64,000 nucleotides of DNA from Mesodorylaimus sp. YZB2_4 (lineage: Eukaryota > Nematoda > Enoplea > Dorylaimida > Dorylaimidae): NCBI GenBank assembly GCA_030248295.1, contig JASANH010001117.1, positions 162,041-226,040 on the forward strand. The letters run 5' to 3'. Under the pieces are notes generated by a model, which did not search any database, was not told where the DNA came from, and saw nothing but the letters and a program-made list of their open reading frames with translations. Shown here in pieces: positions 34,201 through 44,945 of this stretch. Each line of letters begins with the position of its first letter. The first letter of the stretch is position 1. A program made the translations under genes and the position numbers.

Positions 34201-36600
34201 TCGTCTGCACGAACTCTATCCATCTCGGAACAATCGGCTCGGCCAGCGGAACCGCACGGTAGTGCATTGACGGATGTTGGAGTGTGCGGCTCGCCGACAT
34301 CACCACAAATGGCAGCAGTGCAGCGGAAGCACAAACGTCAGCAGGGAAAGGAGTTTGGAGAAGCTCGGATCGATGCTGATGTGGGCAAGAATGCTACGCC
34401 GCAAGTAGTCAAGAAAGAAGAAAGGCTTGAAGCATCATCGCCACCCAATTTGCAAGTGGAAATAGCTCGACCGCAAGAAACTGAGTTGCATTGCATTTGT
34501 CGAACGCCACTAGATCGATCGAAATTCTACATCATGTGCGATCTGTGCGGTCGTTGGTTCCACGGCAAATGCGTTGGCATTTCGGTGAGCAAGAGTAAAC
34601 GAATGACCACCTGGTCTTGTCACGAATGTGAGAAAGCCAAGGAAAAAGCTAACCAAGAATTGTATTGTATTTGTCAAACGCCGTACGACGAGTCGAAGTA
34701 AGTGGCAATCTGACTCTGTGCTTGAGGGATTTAAGAAAAGTTTGTTCGAGCAGATGGGACGGCTCTTGTCGAGACGTCGGTATGGGTGCTCCTGATATAT
34801 GGGCTAGTAGTGTTCGGCCGAGGTTGGCCACCCTCGACCTAGAGAAAAATGGCCGAGGCTCGAGGGTCACAAGCAAGATGCAACCAATAGCTGTTTCTCA
34901 GTTTGACGACAAGGCGCACAAGTGTGCCCGCTCGTTTCACGTAAAACATCGCGCGATTTTTCTTCTAGCGTAATCAAATCACTGTGAGCAGCATAGTACT
35001 GTACATACCAAAATCGGCCAAAACCGACCAAAACTATGCTGCTACTGTGTAGGCCTCCTTCGTCCATATCGCTTGCCTTTTTGCTCCTGTGTGTGATTTT
35101 TCTCCTGAAAATACAGTCAGAGAAGCATGGAAATGGGCCTAAACTTGTAGGACACATGACAAAATAAGTTAGGGACTGTTATCAGAAACCTCGACCTCGA
35201 CCCAGCCTCGAGTATCGACCCCGACCCCCCGACCTCGGATCGAAAAAGCTGAGCCTCGACCTCGACAAAAGTCACCCTCGGCCGAACACTATGGCTAGGA
35301 AAAGGGGGCTTGCCGGCTAAAATATTCCAGGACCCCATGCACCTTTGGGGTCTTTTGAAAATCATGTTTTACCCCTGATAATGGGTTCAGAATTACAGCT
35401 GCCAGATGCCATTATCCCGTATTTAGTGTAAAAATCAGCGGGAAAGACATTTTCACCAAGGAAACTGGAAATTTAAAAACTTCGGGAAAATTTGCATATT
35501 TGCAAACTATCCCCTCTGCATTCGGCCTTTGCCCGTAAATGTAATCGCGTGTGCCTAATGGGCTATCGTAGGTAGTGATGGCGTTTAGCAACGTTTTGTA
35601 GCTTCAGTTTTGAAGACTTGGATGGAATGATTGCAGGGGAGAAATGTCTGATGCCCAGAGGATGAGGTTGCTGCACATATCTTTGTGCCATCCCTCTACG
35701 TGAATGCTGAATGACTGATTTAGGCCATACGTATGTTGCGATTCGTGCGACGGATGGTTCCATTGCTTATGCGTGGGCGTATCGCCGGCCGAAGCCGATT
35801 CATTGCCCAGTTTCATATGTCCACCGTGTTCGGGTCAGTCTTCGAAGAGCAGTGATCGGGGTGTGGTCGTGAACGGGGGCGAGGCCAGTACGAGTGGCGG
35901 GGGTGGTCAAGATTTGTCCAAGGCGGTCATCAGTCCGTTGTCAGCCATTACAAAACCGTTGGACGACCAGGACCACAGTCATTTACAAGTGCTTGCCAAG
36001 GCGTTGGTGGAGCATCAGATGTCGTGGCCATTTAGACGAGAAGTGGATCGTGGCAAACATCCTTTGTATGGGCAGATTATCAAGAATCATATAGGTAAGT
36101 AGATGTGGTGCGGGTGCAGCAGATGGTAAAGTGCGCTATTCAGTAGCCACAGGTATTTTAAGAAAAATGTTGAGTGAATGGTATTTTCGCCATACATTGG
36201 AAAACCCTAGTCATAAAATACTTGTGGCTCATCGTCTCGTCAGTTAGGTATTTTCGGATGCAAAAAATGCTTCATGAGTGCAAAATTTTCTATTGGTGAA
36301 TGGATTCTTGTTTTAGATTTATCGATTATCGAATCGAAACTGATTGGTCGCCGTTATCGTACGTTGTCGGATTTCTCGCGCGATGTGGTGACCATTTTCA
36401 ATAATGCCCGTTCCTATTATCCTATCGACTCACCCGAATTCCAGTGCGCCACTGTATTGGATCAGTATTTCACAAAGGAGTTGCACGAAGTGAAATTGAC
36501 AATTGCTGCTTCTTTGACCGAGAATCAACGTCGTGAGAATGCCCCTGTGCCAGGGACGACGCCGCTGGTGGGGGCGAGGAAGAGTGCGAGAAGGAAATGA
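22233..36600 (+). CDS. BPTF: BPTF / NURF301, largest subunit of the NURF chromatin remodeller
   Basis: Seventeen exons: 22233-23389, 24013-24267, 25776-26128, 26661-27004, 27510-27632, 27992-28241, 28417-28785, 29187-29966, 30271-30406, 30523-30812, 31994-32141, 32271-32416, 32529-33306, 33450-33772, 34094-34697, 35724-36094, 36317-36600; 6711 nt, 2236 aa (human about 3046). Order: Gly/Arg-rich start; acidic region; DDT domain about 226-290 (LLLPNEYVLRALDIYE); PHD at 385-430 (CGKLGDLLCCDTCPAVYHMD); WHIM-type blocks (DPLGYDRHGRRYWF, WVKYSLLGG, VWPYPCMRPTF, LTLWEIKNYW); paired PHDs at about 1949-1996 and 2006-2053; bromodomain about 2103-2215. It is the nuclear scaffold of ISWI-containing NURF and reads H3K4me3 through the last PHD, whose TPYDES and GWFH cage residues are kept. 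The bromodomain anchor Asn is replaced by Tyr2177. Exon 4's acceptor (26660) is the weakest junction. Two hAT-type elements lie in introns. Confidence 0.92.
23535..23640 (-). repeat. tRNA-headed SINE, minus copy (BPTF intron 1)
   Basis: On the minus strand: GCTCGTAGCCGAGGTGCGTT (A-box-like) and then GCGTTCAACTCGCGGCCAGG (B-box-like), followed by GTAAATTAT. This has the same overall order as the element at 48653-48832, which gives GTTCGACTCGCGGGCCGGTA. Confidence 0.5.
23755..23850 (-). repeat. SINE-like fragment (family S3, BPTF intron 1)
   Basis: The minus strand reads CCCGGGTCGTGGCCTAGGGG, GCGTCTGGCTCTCACG and GTGCGCACTTAC. This matches 48658-48710 block by block (GGCCTCGTGGCCTGGGGCGTC, CCTCTCACG, GTGCGCACTTACGG). 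It is a diverged copy, head part only. Confidence 0.6.
30118..30200 (+). repeat. tRNA-like B-box fragment (BPTF intron 8)
   Basis: CTGGGGTTCGATTCCCAGGC is a perfect T-arm/B-box-like hairpin. There is no acceptable A box or anticodon arm upstream, so this is a tRNA-derived repeat fragment at most. Confidence 0.35.
30880..31305 (+). mobile_element. hAT-type MITE, copy 1 (BPTF intron 10)
   Basis: A 426-bp element with terminal inverted repeats TAGTGTTCGGCCGAGG and CTTCGGCCGAACACTA. It is flanked by a perfect 8-bp target duplication TTTGAGGG (30872-30879 and 31306-31313). Eight-base duplications and TAG/CAG-type TIRs are hallmarks of hAT transposons. Sub-terminal arrays of GAGGTC occur near both ends. 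It has no transposase frame, so it is non-autonomous. Confidence 0.85.
31306..31800. repeat. Short repeat GTGCATTATGGAGACA around the hAT element
   Basis: The 16-mer GTGCATTATGGAGACA occurs at about 30850 and 31328 on the plus strand, and in inverted form at about 31768-31783 (TGTCTCCATAATGCAC). The hAT element therefore landed inside, or next to, an older inverted repeat in BPTF intron 10. The remainder of this stretch is non-coding intron. Confidence 0.5.
34808..35291 (-). mobile_element. hAT-type MITE, copy 2 (BPTF intron 15)
   Basis: A 484-bp relative of 30880-31305 in the opposite orientation, with the same TAGTGTTCGGCCGAGG and CTCGGCCGAACACTA ends and the same sub-terminal GAGGTC/GACCTC arrays. 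The flanks TGGGCTAG and TGGCTAGG resemble a target duplication with one base slipped. It lies between the exons encoding the two halves of the second C-terminal PHD finger. Confidence 0.8.
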
Positions 36601-38752
36601 AGGAACGGGAGGAATAACGGGGTGGGTGGATGAAATGTGAGTGAGATGATGGGCAGATGATCGAAGGAGTGGGTGGAAAGGAGGGCTGATGTGAGAATTG
36701 ATGAAGCTGGAATATGGATTTGGTTTTAAGACGTGCTCGTGAGACAACTAGGGGTTCAGATGAGTTTCCAAAGTGCAGTTCTGTTTTGATTGAATGTATT
36801 AGCTTTGTGAACTCTTCCCAGTCTCCTATTCTTATCCAGGCTTATCAGTAACTTATCACTATGGCTTTTTACGAAGTGTAAAACTATGTCTTCATATGAA
36901 AGTCTTGGATTTTTGATTGAGGAAAGTATTTTGTGTATGTCGAGACATTGTGTATTTTGCGAAATGTAAAGTACTGTGTGATTGAAGTTGAGTGGGTTTG
37001 TGCAAAATAATTTTCGTGCTTTTTATCGAAGTGAGGATTAAGTGCGGGAGATGATGCATGGCTTAGCAACCTTGTCAAATCGATCAGCCTGGTCTGATCA
37101 GAAGTGATAGGGACTGTTTGATCAGTGGAGTGATCAGGTATTTGTGAATCAATATATGGCACCATGGGAACATGTTGAGTGGCCATTGCGATGATCGGGT
37201 TCCAAGCGGCTGACAATGAGTCTTCTAGGTATCGAACGAGGTCACGTTTGGTTTGTATGAATATTGGAGAAACATCGCTATGTGAACATTATACCCACGG
37301 TAGGCAGTGCGAGATATATGTGCGATAAGTAACCTCAACTTTCTGCACAAGGCAGCTTTCATATTGTCCCCAGGATAATGCCCATTTGGTGGATAGGCTC
37401 CGTGGCCATCTTTTGAGTGCGTTCTCGAATGTGGTCATTGTCTTTCTGACGAGAACAAGTCTTGCTTTGAACCAGACTACAAAATTACTTTGCACAGACT
37501 CAGCCCACTTATCACTTCAATCACTTGCCCTCATGACTCACTGGACTGGACTGGACATGACCAGGGTGCATGGTGCTAACCCATCTCGTCATTTCTCGAC
37601 AATCGTTGATATCAAGCAGCTCGTTGGAGGAGTTATTCGAAGTACAAGGCACGAGTGGAATCCATGCGTCGTAGCCAATAATCAAAGGCTGCAAAAACCG
37701 ATCGGTGCCAGACAGTGTTCCAATGACTTGGGTTTTTTGCTGTATGACCTGACCCTGGCGAAAAACTGCAAATTTTCTGGCTCTGACTTCGACATTGATC
37801 AGACAAAAAATTTTGCCCGTAATCGGCACACCAACAAAGCTTCTCTATGTTTGCCTGTTCACCAAGAAATTTTTATTACAGCTGACAATGCCCTGGCATT
37901 ACGTAAAATTGCACGTGATGCCCAAAAATTGAATTTTTATCAAGCTCGAAAAGATATGCAAAGCTGTTTTTGATGGCTTTGGGAAAATTGGAAAAGCTCA
38001 CACCCATTGAAAATCAAAAATACATTTTATTCGTTCGTAACATCAATTTCTGTTCAAACTGCCTGCGCCACAGTCGCTTTCTTTTCCCACCAATCGCAAT
38101 GCTGGCCTGCGAGAAAGAGCTCTACTTGACTGAAAGTGGCTGGAGCAGCCAGAATATCTTGCTCCAGTGAAGCCAAGTTTGGGTATGAACAAATGGGAAG
38201 AGAGAGTGGCTGCCACGGATGGATGGCATACGCAGTCAAGCACTAGGCTGGCACACAGCAGCCCGTGCAGCTGGGCTGGTAGGTTACTGGACGATAAGAT
38301 AACTGCAATAGCACAAGACTCGCAATCAGCATGGGCCAGTCTCACGGTGCGATCCCAATTTTAAGACGGGTACAAATTCAGGGCACTGTTTAGGACAGCA
38401 ACTTGGGACAATGCTGAGACACCAATTTAGGACGTGTCACACTAGTTGTCCTAAAGGTGTCTTATCCGTATAGATTTGGGCGCCCCCTAAGACATGTCAC
38501 ATCTTGTTTCACAAAAAAAGGATGACTTGAGACATGAAAGCAGACCACAAAATTTAATGCCGGGCATCCATCTCTAATCGAAGTTTGCTGCGCGATTGTA
38601 TTATAATAATTTTACCATGTCTAACGAGGATGCCTTGGCTAAGGCAGGCTAGTCCACTTCATATGAGCGCTGTAAACGTGCCAATTCTGGGTTATTTTAT
38701 AAGAATGATGTGGGAATTCTCGTTTTATACACAAAATCTGACTGTCGTGTTT
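36601..38752. other. BPTF 3' flank, no gene recognised
   Basis: Begins with BPTF 3' untranslated sequence. A stop-free frame at 37386-37973 (plus) and a mirrored one at 37521-37829 (minus) have no recognised domain; the minus frame has a faintly retroelement-protease-like segment, too weak to call. From about 38380 there are short TTAGGACA/TTGGGACA motifs that recur near 39700-39860, on the far side of the element at 38757-39531. This suggests that element is nested in another repeat. Confidence 0.4.
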
Positions 38753-38756
38753 CAAG

Positions 38757-39531
38757 GCGCGTTCACATTGGCAGGCCCAACCGAGCCAGCTGAGCCACCT
38801 CAGCCGAACTGGCTGAGCCGACCGCAGCCGAGCCAGCCGAGGTATTGACTTTGCGGCTGGTGCGGTTTGCGGCGATGCGGCCAGGGTGGCTGGCGTGTGC
38901 TGCATTCACATTGACTTGCAGCGTGTGCGGTTGGCTCGGCTAGGCTTGCGGTTGGTGAAGTTGAAAAGCTTCAACTTTTCCAGCCGCACCAGCCGCAACT
39001 TGCCATGGTTGATGTGGTTTTTTTGGTCGACCGACGAAATCGCTCAATGTGAATGCGCCCTGCAAGCCAGCCTACTGTTGCTGCCGTTCCTCTCATAAAA
39101 TTCCTAATCTGCTTTCCTAGTCCAGTCTGGTTTATGTAGGATTTCGGCACCCTATAGCTGCATTTTGTCAGGCGTTTGATCATTACAGTCGATGAGCAAG
39201 TTGGACATGCGGTGAAACGCAACAGATTCCATGTAATTACTCCTGGAATAACATCTGTGTGCAGAAAGCTCTAAGGACAAGTTCTTTTCACGGAGTATTT
39301 GCCCTAATGACAAGTTTCCCATGGCATCTGCAATGAGCTTTCTATGGTTCTGGGGCAATGTGAACGTGTTCATTTCAACCGCAACAATAGCAAGCCGCAG
39401 GGCTGGCCGAGCTGGCCGCAAACCACTCAGCCGCTGCGGTTCTTATGTGAACAAAGATAGGTTGTGTGGTTGCTGCGGTTTGCTCGGTTTGCTCGGCAGC
39501 CGCAACAACCGCAGCCAATGTGAACCCGTCT
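38757..39531. mobile_element. MITE-like element with GTTCACATTGGC ends
   Basis: The ends GCGTTCACATTGGC and GCCAATGTGAACCC are inverted repeats of at least 12 bp. Sub-terminal blocks rich in GCTGCGGTTTGCTCGG and its complement fold back on each other, and AATGTGAA motifs recur internally (about 38900, 39050, 39357). No transposase frame is present. The structure fits a non-autonomous DNA transposon of about 775 bp, possibly PIF/Harbinger-like, but I could not identify a target-site duplication. Confidence 0.6.
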
Positions 39532-39954
39532 TTAGTAGGAAAAGTGCCAAAATCTCAAGACGTCCAAAGATTGCCCAAAAATTGTCCTTGAAAGATCACT
39601 GTTCAAAAACCTACCCTGCAAGCTTAAAATTTTCCCTGACCTAGGGCAATCGCCCTGCACCTGGCAGGGCTGCTGAGACATAAAGACACCAGAAAGTGTC
39701 TTGAGACAAGGTTGAGGTGGTCCTGAACAAAAGTCGACATACGCTTGGCATAAGTCTGACCCTTACATAAGCTTGGTGTCCCACTCTTGGACGCCAAGCT
39801 GATTGTGAAATGACTTGGGACTGTCCAATACTTTAGGACATGTCTTTGGATTAAGAGTTATGGGACTGCCCCAGATTCCTACACAGGAAGACGGGAGCTT
39901 AAAAATATTTCACCCAAGATTCCACCCATGCACTTTTTTTCACTGCCAGAATAC

Positions 39955-40130
39955 TCTGACCAGGTGCAAGAACCTGACCCTGACCCTGACCGACCCTTAA
40001 AAAACGTTCCGACCCGACAGTGACGTTGACCGAGCCCCAAACAATTTTCTGACCTTGACCTGACTTTGACCAAGGGTCAGTCAATCAGGGTTTTGACAAA
40101 ATTCTGACCTTGACCTTCAGGTCGCTTCTA
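39955..40130. repeat. Degenerate TGACC-rich tandem array
   Basis: Variants of CCTGACC, TTGACC and CTGACCTTGACC repeat irregularly over about 175 bp. Two spurious minus-strand frames rich in Gly/Ser/Gln are its translation. It directly abuts the left arm of the large inverted repeat. Confidence 0.6.
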
Positions 40131-40136
40131 ACACTA

Positions 40137-41275
40137 GTGCCAGAAGAGAGAGAGAGGTCGCGAGCGCTTGTTCGTTTAACCATCCCATTGGAATAATCAA
40201 TTCGCGAGGTCGTTGGCTCCTGCATGCTGCCAGTCTGAGCTCGTAGCAGCGAGCAGCGGGACCACGAAGAACAACTGAAATCCCCTAGACCAAGTACAGC
40301 AGAATTCGCCAAAGGACAACGGAAGCCGCAGCAACGATCCCATGCTCTCTTCGATACATCGTGCCCAACCACCCATACGGGCCGAGTAGTGGAGGGCAGC
40401 CGCAAGGAGATTCCGAAGTGTCCAGATTGAAATTCAGACCAGGGACTCGTCACCAGTTTCCCGTTCGGCCCCGAGTTCGCTCTTGTTCTGTTCCTGGCAC
40501 TGACTAAGGCGTGGAAACTAGTGACTTGAACAATTGCAGCGATGTTGCAGTTCCGGCGTAAGTGGCGTGGCGTCGTGTCGGAAAACAATGCTTGCGATTG
40601 AAGAATGAATGCGCCAACATGGGACTAATCAGTCCCATGTGCGCCCTGAAATTTGTTGGCTCACCTGAAATTTGTTGGGCATAGGAGGGCGTAGGATACC
40701 AGCGTAATACGCGTGATATCAATTACAATAGGTATCCATGCCCCCAACACATTTTAGGTGCATTGACAGCCCATTTCGTCAACCCATCCCCGAGTGCCGG
40801 CTAAGGTTGAGAATGCAGGCAGCGGAATCCCCGCTGCCAATCAAAAAATTTCCACCGAGCCGACTGGCCCGAAGTCGAGACGTACCTCAACTCTTTGGGT
40901 GGATGTTCACCAGACAGTGTAGATACCAGAAGTAAGTAAAGAATGTTTGAAACATCAGGGCGACTGTGCGTCATATTAATTGAGTGGCTGATGGTGTTTC
41001 TATGCTGCTGACCTGGGATATGGTCTACTGTCAAGGAAGGGAGTGCGTCACTGGGCGGTTACTCTTGGCGAGTAAGGACTGAGCGCTCGAACTTCAAGAA
41101 GCACAGGATCGAGGTTCGGATGTCAGTTTCGGGTTCTGTCGTCTGAATTGAGGATTCGCTCTTCGATTACACAGTTACTGCACACATCCTGGTACCCCCC
41201 TACCAGAGATGGATCGGGGTCCAGATCCAGATGTATCCAGAGGGACCTTTCTCCGGCGCAAGTGGCGTGGCGTCG
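40137..41275 (-). repeat. Large inverted repeat, left arm
   Basis: About 1.14 kb whose reverse complement matches 45730-46882. Shared blocks include CGACACGACGCCACGCCACT, TTGCTGCGGCTTCCGTTGTCC, TGTAATCGAAGAGCGAATCC and the roughly 200-bp repeat U. Similarity is high (long stretches without mismatch). The parallel reading frames seen in both arms contain no known domain and probably reflect sequence similarity rather than a gene. Confidence 0.85.
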
Positions 41276-41855
41276 TGTGTGGTAAACAATGCTTGCGATT
41301 GAAGAATGAATGCGCCAACATGGGACTAATCAGCCCATGTGCGCCCTGAAATTTATTGGCTCACCTGAAATTTGTTGGGCATAGGAGGGCGTAGGATACC
41401 AGCTAATACGCGTGATATCAATTACAATAGGTATCCATGCCCCAACAATTTAGGTGCAGACAGCCATTCGACCCCGCCCCCTGCCGCTAAGTTAAAACCA
41501 TCCCCTCAATCAAAAATTTCCACCCCCTGCCAGTCAGACTCCTCAACTCTTTGGGTGGTTTTCACAGACAGTGTAGATACCAGAAGTAAGTAAAGAATGT
41601 TTGAAACATCAGGGCGACTGTGCGTCATATTGATTGAGTGGCTGATGGTGTTTCTATGCTGCTGACCTGGGATATGGTCTACTGTCAAGGAAGGGAGTGC
41701 GTCACTGGGCGGTTACTCTTGGCGAGTAAGGATTGAGCCATCTAACTTCAAGAAACACAGGATCGAGGTTCGGATGTCAGTTTCGGGTTCTGTCGTCTGA
41801 ATTGAGGATTCGCTCTTCGATTACACAGTTACTGCACACATCCTGGTACCCCGCG
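41262..41855 (-). repeat. Partial direct duplicate of the left arm
   Basis: Repeats 40552-41175 in the same orientation with numerous small deletions (for example in the 41450-41560 part). It is interrupted at CCTGGTACCCC by the LINE at 41854-43720. The rest of the unit (ACCAGAGATG..GGTCCAGATCC) resumes at about 43733. Confidence 0.8.
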
Positions 41856-43720
41856 CGAAATCTCCAAAAGAATTTTGGGCCGCCTTTCGTCGCTTTGAAC
41901 CTCAAAATCGATCCATACCTCCATTGACTGACAAATTCGAAGTCATCCACTATGCAACGGCACAAAAAGCGGAGTTACTTCGAGAGTCATTCGAGTCAAA
42001 TTTCAATGATCTGCCGTCGACTTTTTACCATTGTCCTCCACCTGATCCTGATGACTACTTTGATTATTCAGTCACACCGTTTTTTGTCAAGAAGCAATTG
42101 TTAGCACTAAAAGCCGGGGCACCGGGAATAGACAGTCTTACTGCACCTATTTTGCGCAATATTGCCGACACCATCTGCCCTGCGCTAACCACTTTGATCA
42201 ATCGTTCACTTCATGAAGAGTCTTATCCATCTGCTTGGAAACTAGCAAAAGTGATCGCAATACCAAAACAAGATGACCGAAATCAAGCGAAGAATTACCG
42301 ACCGATTTCCTTGTTACCTGTTCTCTCAAAAATTATGGAACGACATGTTTTACGGCTCCTCCAACCACAGTTGAAATTATCGGATCTGCAGTTTGGATTT
42401 CGTCCGCATTACTCGACAACAACAGCTGTTATCAACCTCACGCAAACCACCCATGATTGGTTAAATGGTAAGACATATCGCATAGTTGGAGGGGTGTTTT
42501 TTGACTTAAGACGAGCCTTCGACAAAGTTCTACATCATCGTTTACTTCAAATTTTGGAATCATAACACAAAATCCCTGTGAAACTTTTGCGATGGCTTAA
42601 ATCGTACTTGAGTGACAGGCAGCAATTTATTTCAATCGATGATTACGCTTCATCCATCTCTCCTGTGAAATCAGGGGTGTGCCAGGGAACCGTACTAGCT
42701 CCTTCATTATTCACAGCAATGATTGACCCGCTTTTATCTGCTTTTATAAACGCTTTCCCGGATTGCCTGCTTCAAGCTTTCGCTGACGATCTGGCCTTAC
42801 TGGTACCGTCAACGTCAACCGCTGATATTTCCGACCGATTGCAAGCTGCCGTCGCATTTGTTGTAGCTGGAATTAAAGATTTAGGCCTCGAATTGAATCC
42901 TGAAAAAACCCAGGGTATTCTTTTCCGACTAGGGCGACTGGCTCCAACGACTCCACGAGTCGCTGTTGATGGGCATAATTTGGTATTTATGGAATCGGTG
43001 AAGTATTTGGGCATTATTTTGTCATCAGATTTGAAATTTATGAAACAGTGTCACATCGTATCAACTAAAGCCAGGATAATGATTGGTGCTTTTAGACGTC
43101 GATTTGGAAAGCATGCCAGCTCGACCTTACGAACGATCTATACTCAATGTATTTTACCAGTTCTCGATTATGGATGCTGTGCCTGGGCCCCGACTCAAAG
43201 CGGCCTAATCAATGACTTAGAAAAATCCCAGAAACTGGCTGTCCAGTCAAAAATGAACAGTTGGACTGTGGATTACAAGGAAGCGTTAAAGGCCACGAAT
43301 CTGATTCCACTGCAGCAACGCCGAGATAAGTTGAAGCTTGTTCAGTTTTACAAATATTATCATGGACTGGCATTTTACCAAAATCGAGTGTTCATTCATA
43401 TTCAAGATCGACAACGGGCAAGCAGCCGACATGTCCAAAGTCACCATCTTATTTTGCCACTGCCTCGGACAGAAACTTTCAAGCAGAGTTTTTTATACTC
43501 CGCAATAGCCCAGTGGAACCGAATAAACGAAGATATTGCACTCGGTCCCTTTGAAAAGTTTAAAGCAAGTCTTTTTATCAGAGATTGATTAACTCACGCT
43601 TTTCATGCCTTCCTCTTCACGCCTCTGTATGTTCAATGTATAATCCTAGTGTGCGGTGCCCTTGGAGTGCGCTTTACAGTGCTTGGCTACCGAAAACATA
43701 GCAATAGCAATAACATAGCA
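41854..43720 (+). mobile_element. 5'-truncated non-LTR retrotransposon (CR1/jockey-like RT)
   Basis: A reverse-transcriptase frame runs from about 41854 to the stop at 43586-43588, broken only by one in-frame TAA at 42563-42565. Motifs in order: LKAGAPGIDSLTAPILR, NYRPISLLPVLSKIMER (finger/motif 1-2), GFRPHYSTT, FFDLRRAFDKVLHHRLL (motif A), SGVCQGTVLAPSLF (motif B), AFADDLALL (motif C, catalytic DD), then the thumb and a C-terminal HHLILPLPRTETFKQSF and QWNRINE block. The endonuclease domain and ORF1 are absent. After the stop there is a short 3' tail ending in AATAGCAATAACATAGCAA at about 43702-43720, the simple-repeat 3' end typical of such elements. It sits inside repeat copy 41262-41855, whose remainder resumes at 43733. 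Confidence 0.9.
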
Positions 43721-43732
43721 ACCCCCCCCCAC

Positions 43733-44240
43733 CACCAGAGATGAATCGAGGTCCAGATCCAGATGTATCCAGAGGGACCTTTCTCGATCGACCAGCGGAA
43801 TCGGAGAATTTGCCGCTGAAGGCGTGAATTGTCACAACCAATTCTTGCAGTTGCTGCAGCAGGTGGGTGCTGCATACTCTACAGCAGCAGTATCCAGCAA
43901 TGACTCAGCACAAAGATCAGACGATGAGACCCAATGTGCAGGCGCCAAGCCTCCCCGTAGTGCCATGGTTCCTAGCCGTTTCCAGCATGGCTGACCATTC
44001 CCACGCTAGCCACTTTGGGGGTGAAGTGAAATGGGGGGGGGGGGGGGAGAGTAAAACGTGGAGGTCCGATGTCTGCCTCAAACGGTGTGGACTCAGTGTT
44101 ATTACCCCCCCCCCCCACACACCCTCTCCCCCATTGCAATACTGCTGGACAATGGACAGTGGTGCATTGTTTCTTCTGTTGCTAACTGCGTTATCGACCA
44201 CGGAACCTATCGAGTCTTTATGTATTTCTCGCTAGCCATA
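43733..44240. repeat. Remainder of interrupted repeat, G15/C12 tracts
   Basis: ACCAGAGATGAATCGAGGTC and the following GATGTATCCAGAGGGACCT match 41209-41253, so this is the far side of the unit split by the LINE. Further on, a run of 15 G (44033-44047) is followed 57 bp later by a run of 12 C (44105-44116), which could pair as a hairpin stem. No gene is recognised. Confidence 0.6.
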
Positions 44241-44249
44241 GTAACGAGG

Positions 44250-44500
44250 GGTTGCGGCATTGCCAAAATCTTTCAAACAAGTTTAACGGGTTACAACTGT
44301 AAAATATAATTGTTTCGAAATTTCAAAACACCCAGTCAATCTATGCAAACATCTATGCACAATGCAAAAAGTGCCTCACTTGCCGATGCTGTCTTATCCT
44401 CCCCTGTGTCTCCCTGAGGAAAAAGAGACTTAAATTTGGGGTCCCAAGTTATTTGGCCTATGCCCGATTTTTCTGATAATTCTCAATAAAATAAAGCTAT
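44250..44500 (+). repeat. Dispersed repeat F, copy 1
   Basis: GTTGCGGCATTGCCAAAATC, AACGGGTTACAACTG, TTTCAAAACACCCAGTC and TGCACAATGCAAAA recur in reverse complement at 52195-52405. The second half (CTCACTTG..GATGCTGT, CTCCCTGAGGAAA) recurs directly at 52486-52650. It is non-coding. Confidence 0.75.
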
Positions 44501-44744
44501 AATAAGTCGCTAAAAACTGGGGAGATAAAGCTAAAACAATTTGCTCTTACTAGGGCCTGTCCAAGACTCTATCAGAGGCAGATCAGGCTGTCCACAGAAG
44601 TGGTCCTTAGTGTACGCAATTTCATTTTTGGAAAACGAAGATGGTAGTGTATTCTGTTTTCTTTAAACTAAAAGTATTGTACTGTGCACTTACCGGGCTC
44701 TATTGTCATGTAACAGAAACTTTTTTTATCGGAGGGTGCAAATA

Positions 44745-44945
44745 CACCGTCAGCCACCCAATCAATACGACGCACAGTCGCCCTGATGTTTTAAACATTC
44801 TTTACTTACTTCTGGTGTCCACTGAAGCTGATAAATACTCATCTAAAGAGTTGAGGTTTGTCTCGACTTCGGGCCCACTTGGTTCGGTGGAAATTTTTAA
44901 TCAGCAGTGGGGCTTCCGCTGCCTGCACTATGAACCCAAGTCGAC
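44745..44945 (+). repeat. Repeat U, single copy
   Basis: A roughly 200-bp unit beginning AATCAATACGACGCACAGTC and GCCCTGATGTTT, then TTACTTCTGGTGTC, AAAGAGTTGAGGT, CTCGACTTCGGGCC and GGTGGAAATTTTTAATCAGC. Further copies: 40815-41040 and 41480-41690 (minus), 46005-46212, 48300-48485 and 60065-60200 (plus), 60748-60915 (minus). It is the most frequent repeat in the right half of the window. Confidence 0.8.

Noticed and set aside
37386..37973. A 195-residue frame (plus) and a mirrored 102-residue minus frame downstream of BPTF
   Set aside because: No recognised domain. The minus frame has a weak aspartic-protease-like look (PLIIGYDAW) but no catalytic DTG/DSG triad, so not called as a retroelement.
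39899..40084. Gly/Ser/Gln-rich minus-strand frames resembling structural proteins
   Set aside because: They are translations of a degenerate TGACC tandem array.
40085..40588. A 167-residue frame paired with a similar 223-residue frame at 46423-47094
   Set aside because: The proteins resemble each other only because they lie in the two arms of an inverted repeat. No domain, and a third copy (41262-41855) does not keep the frame.
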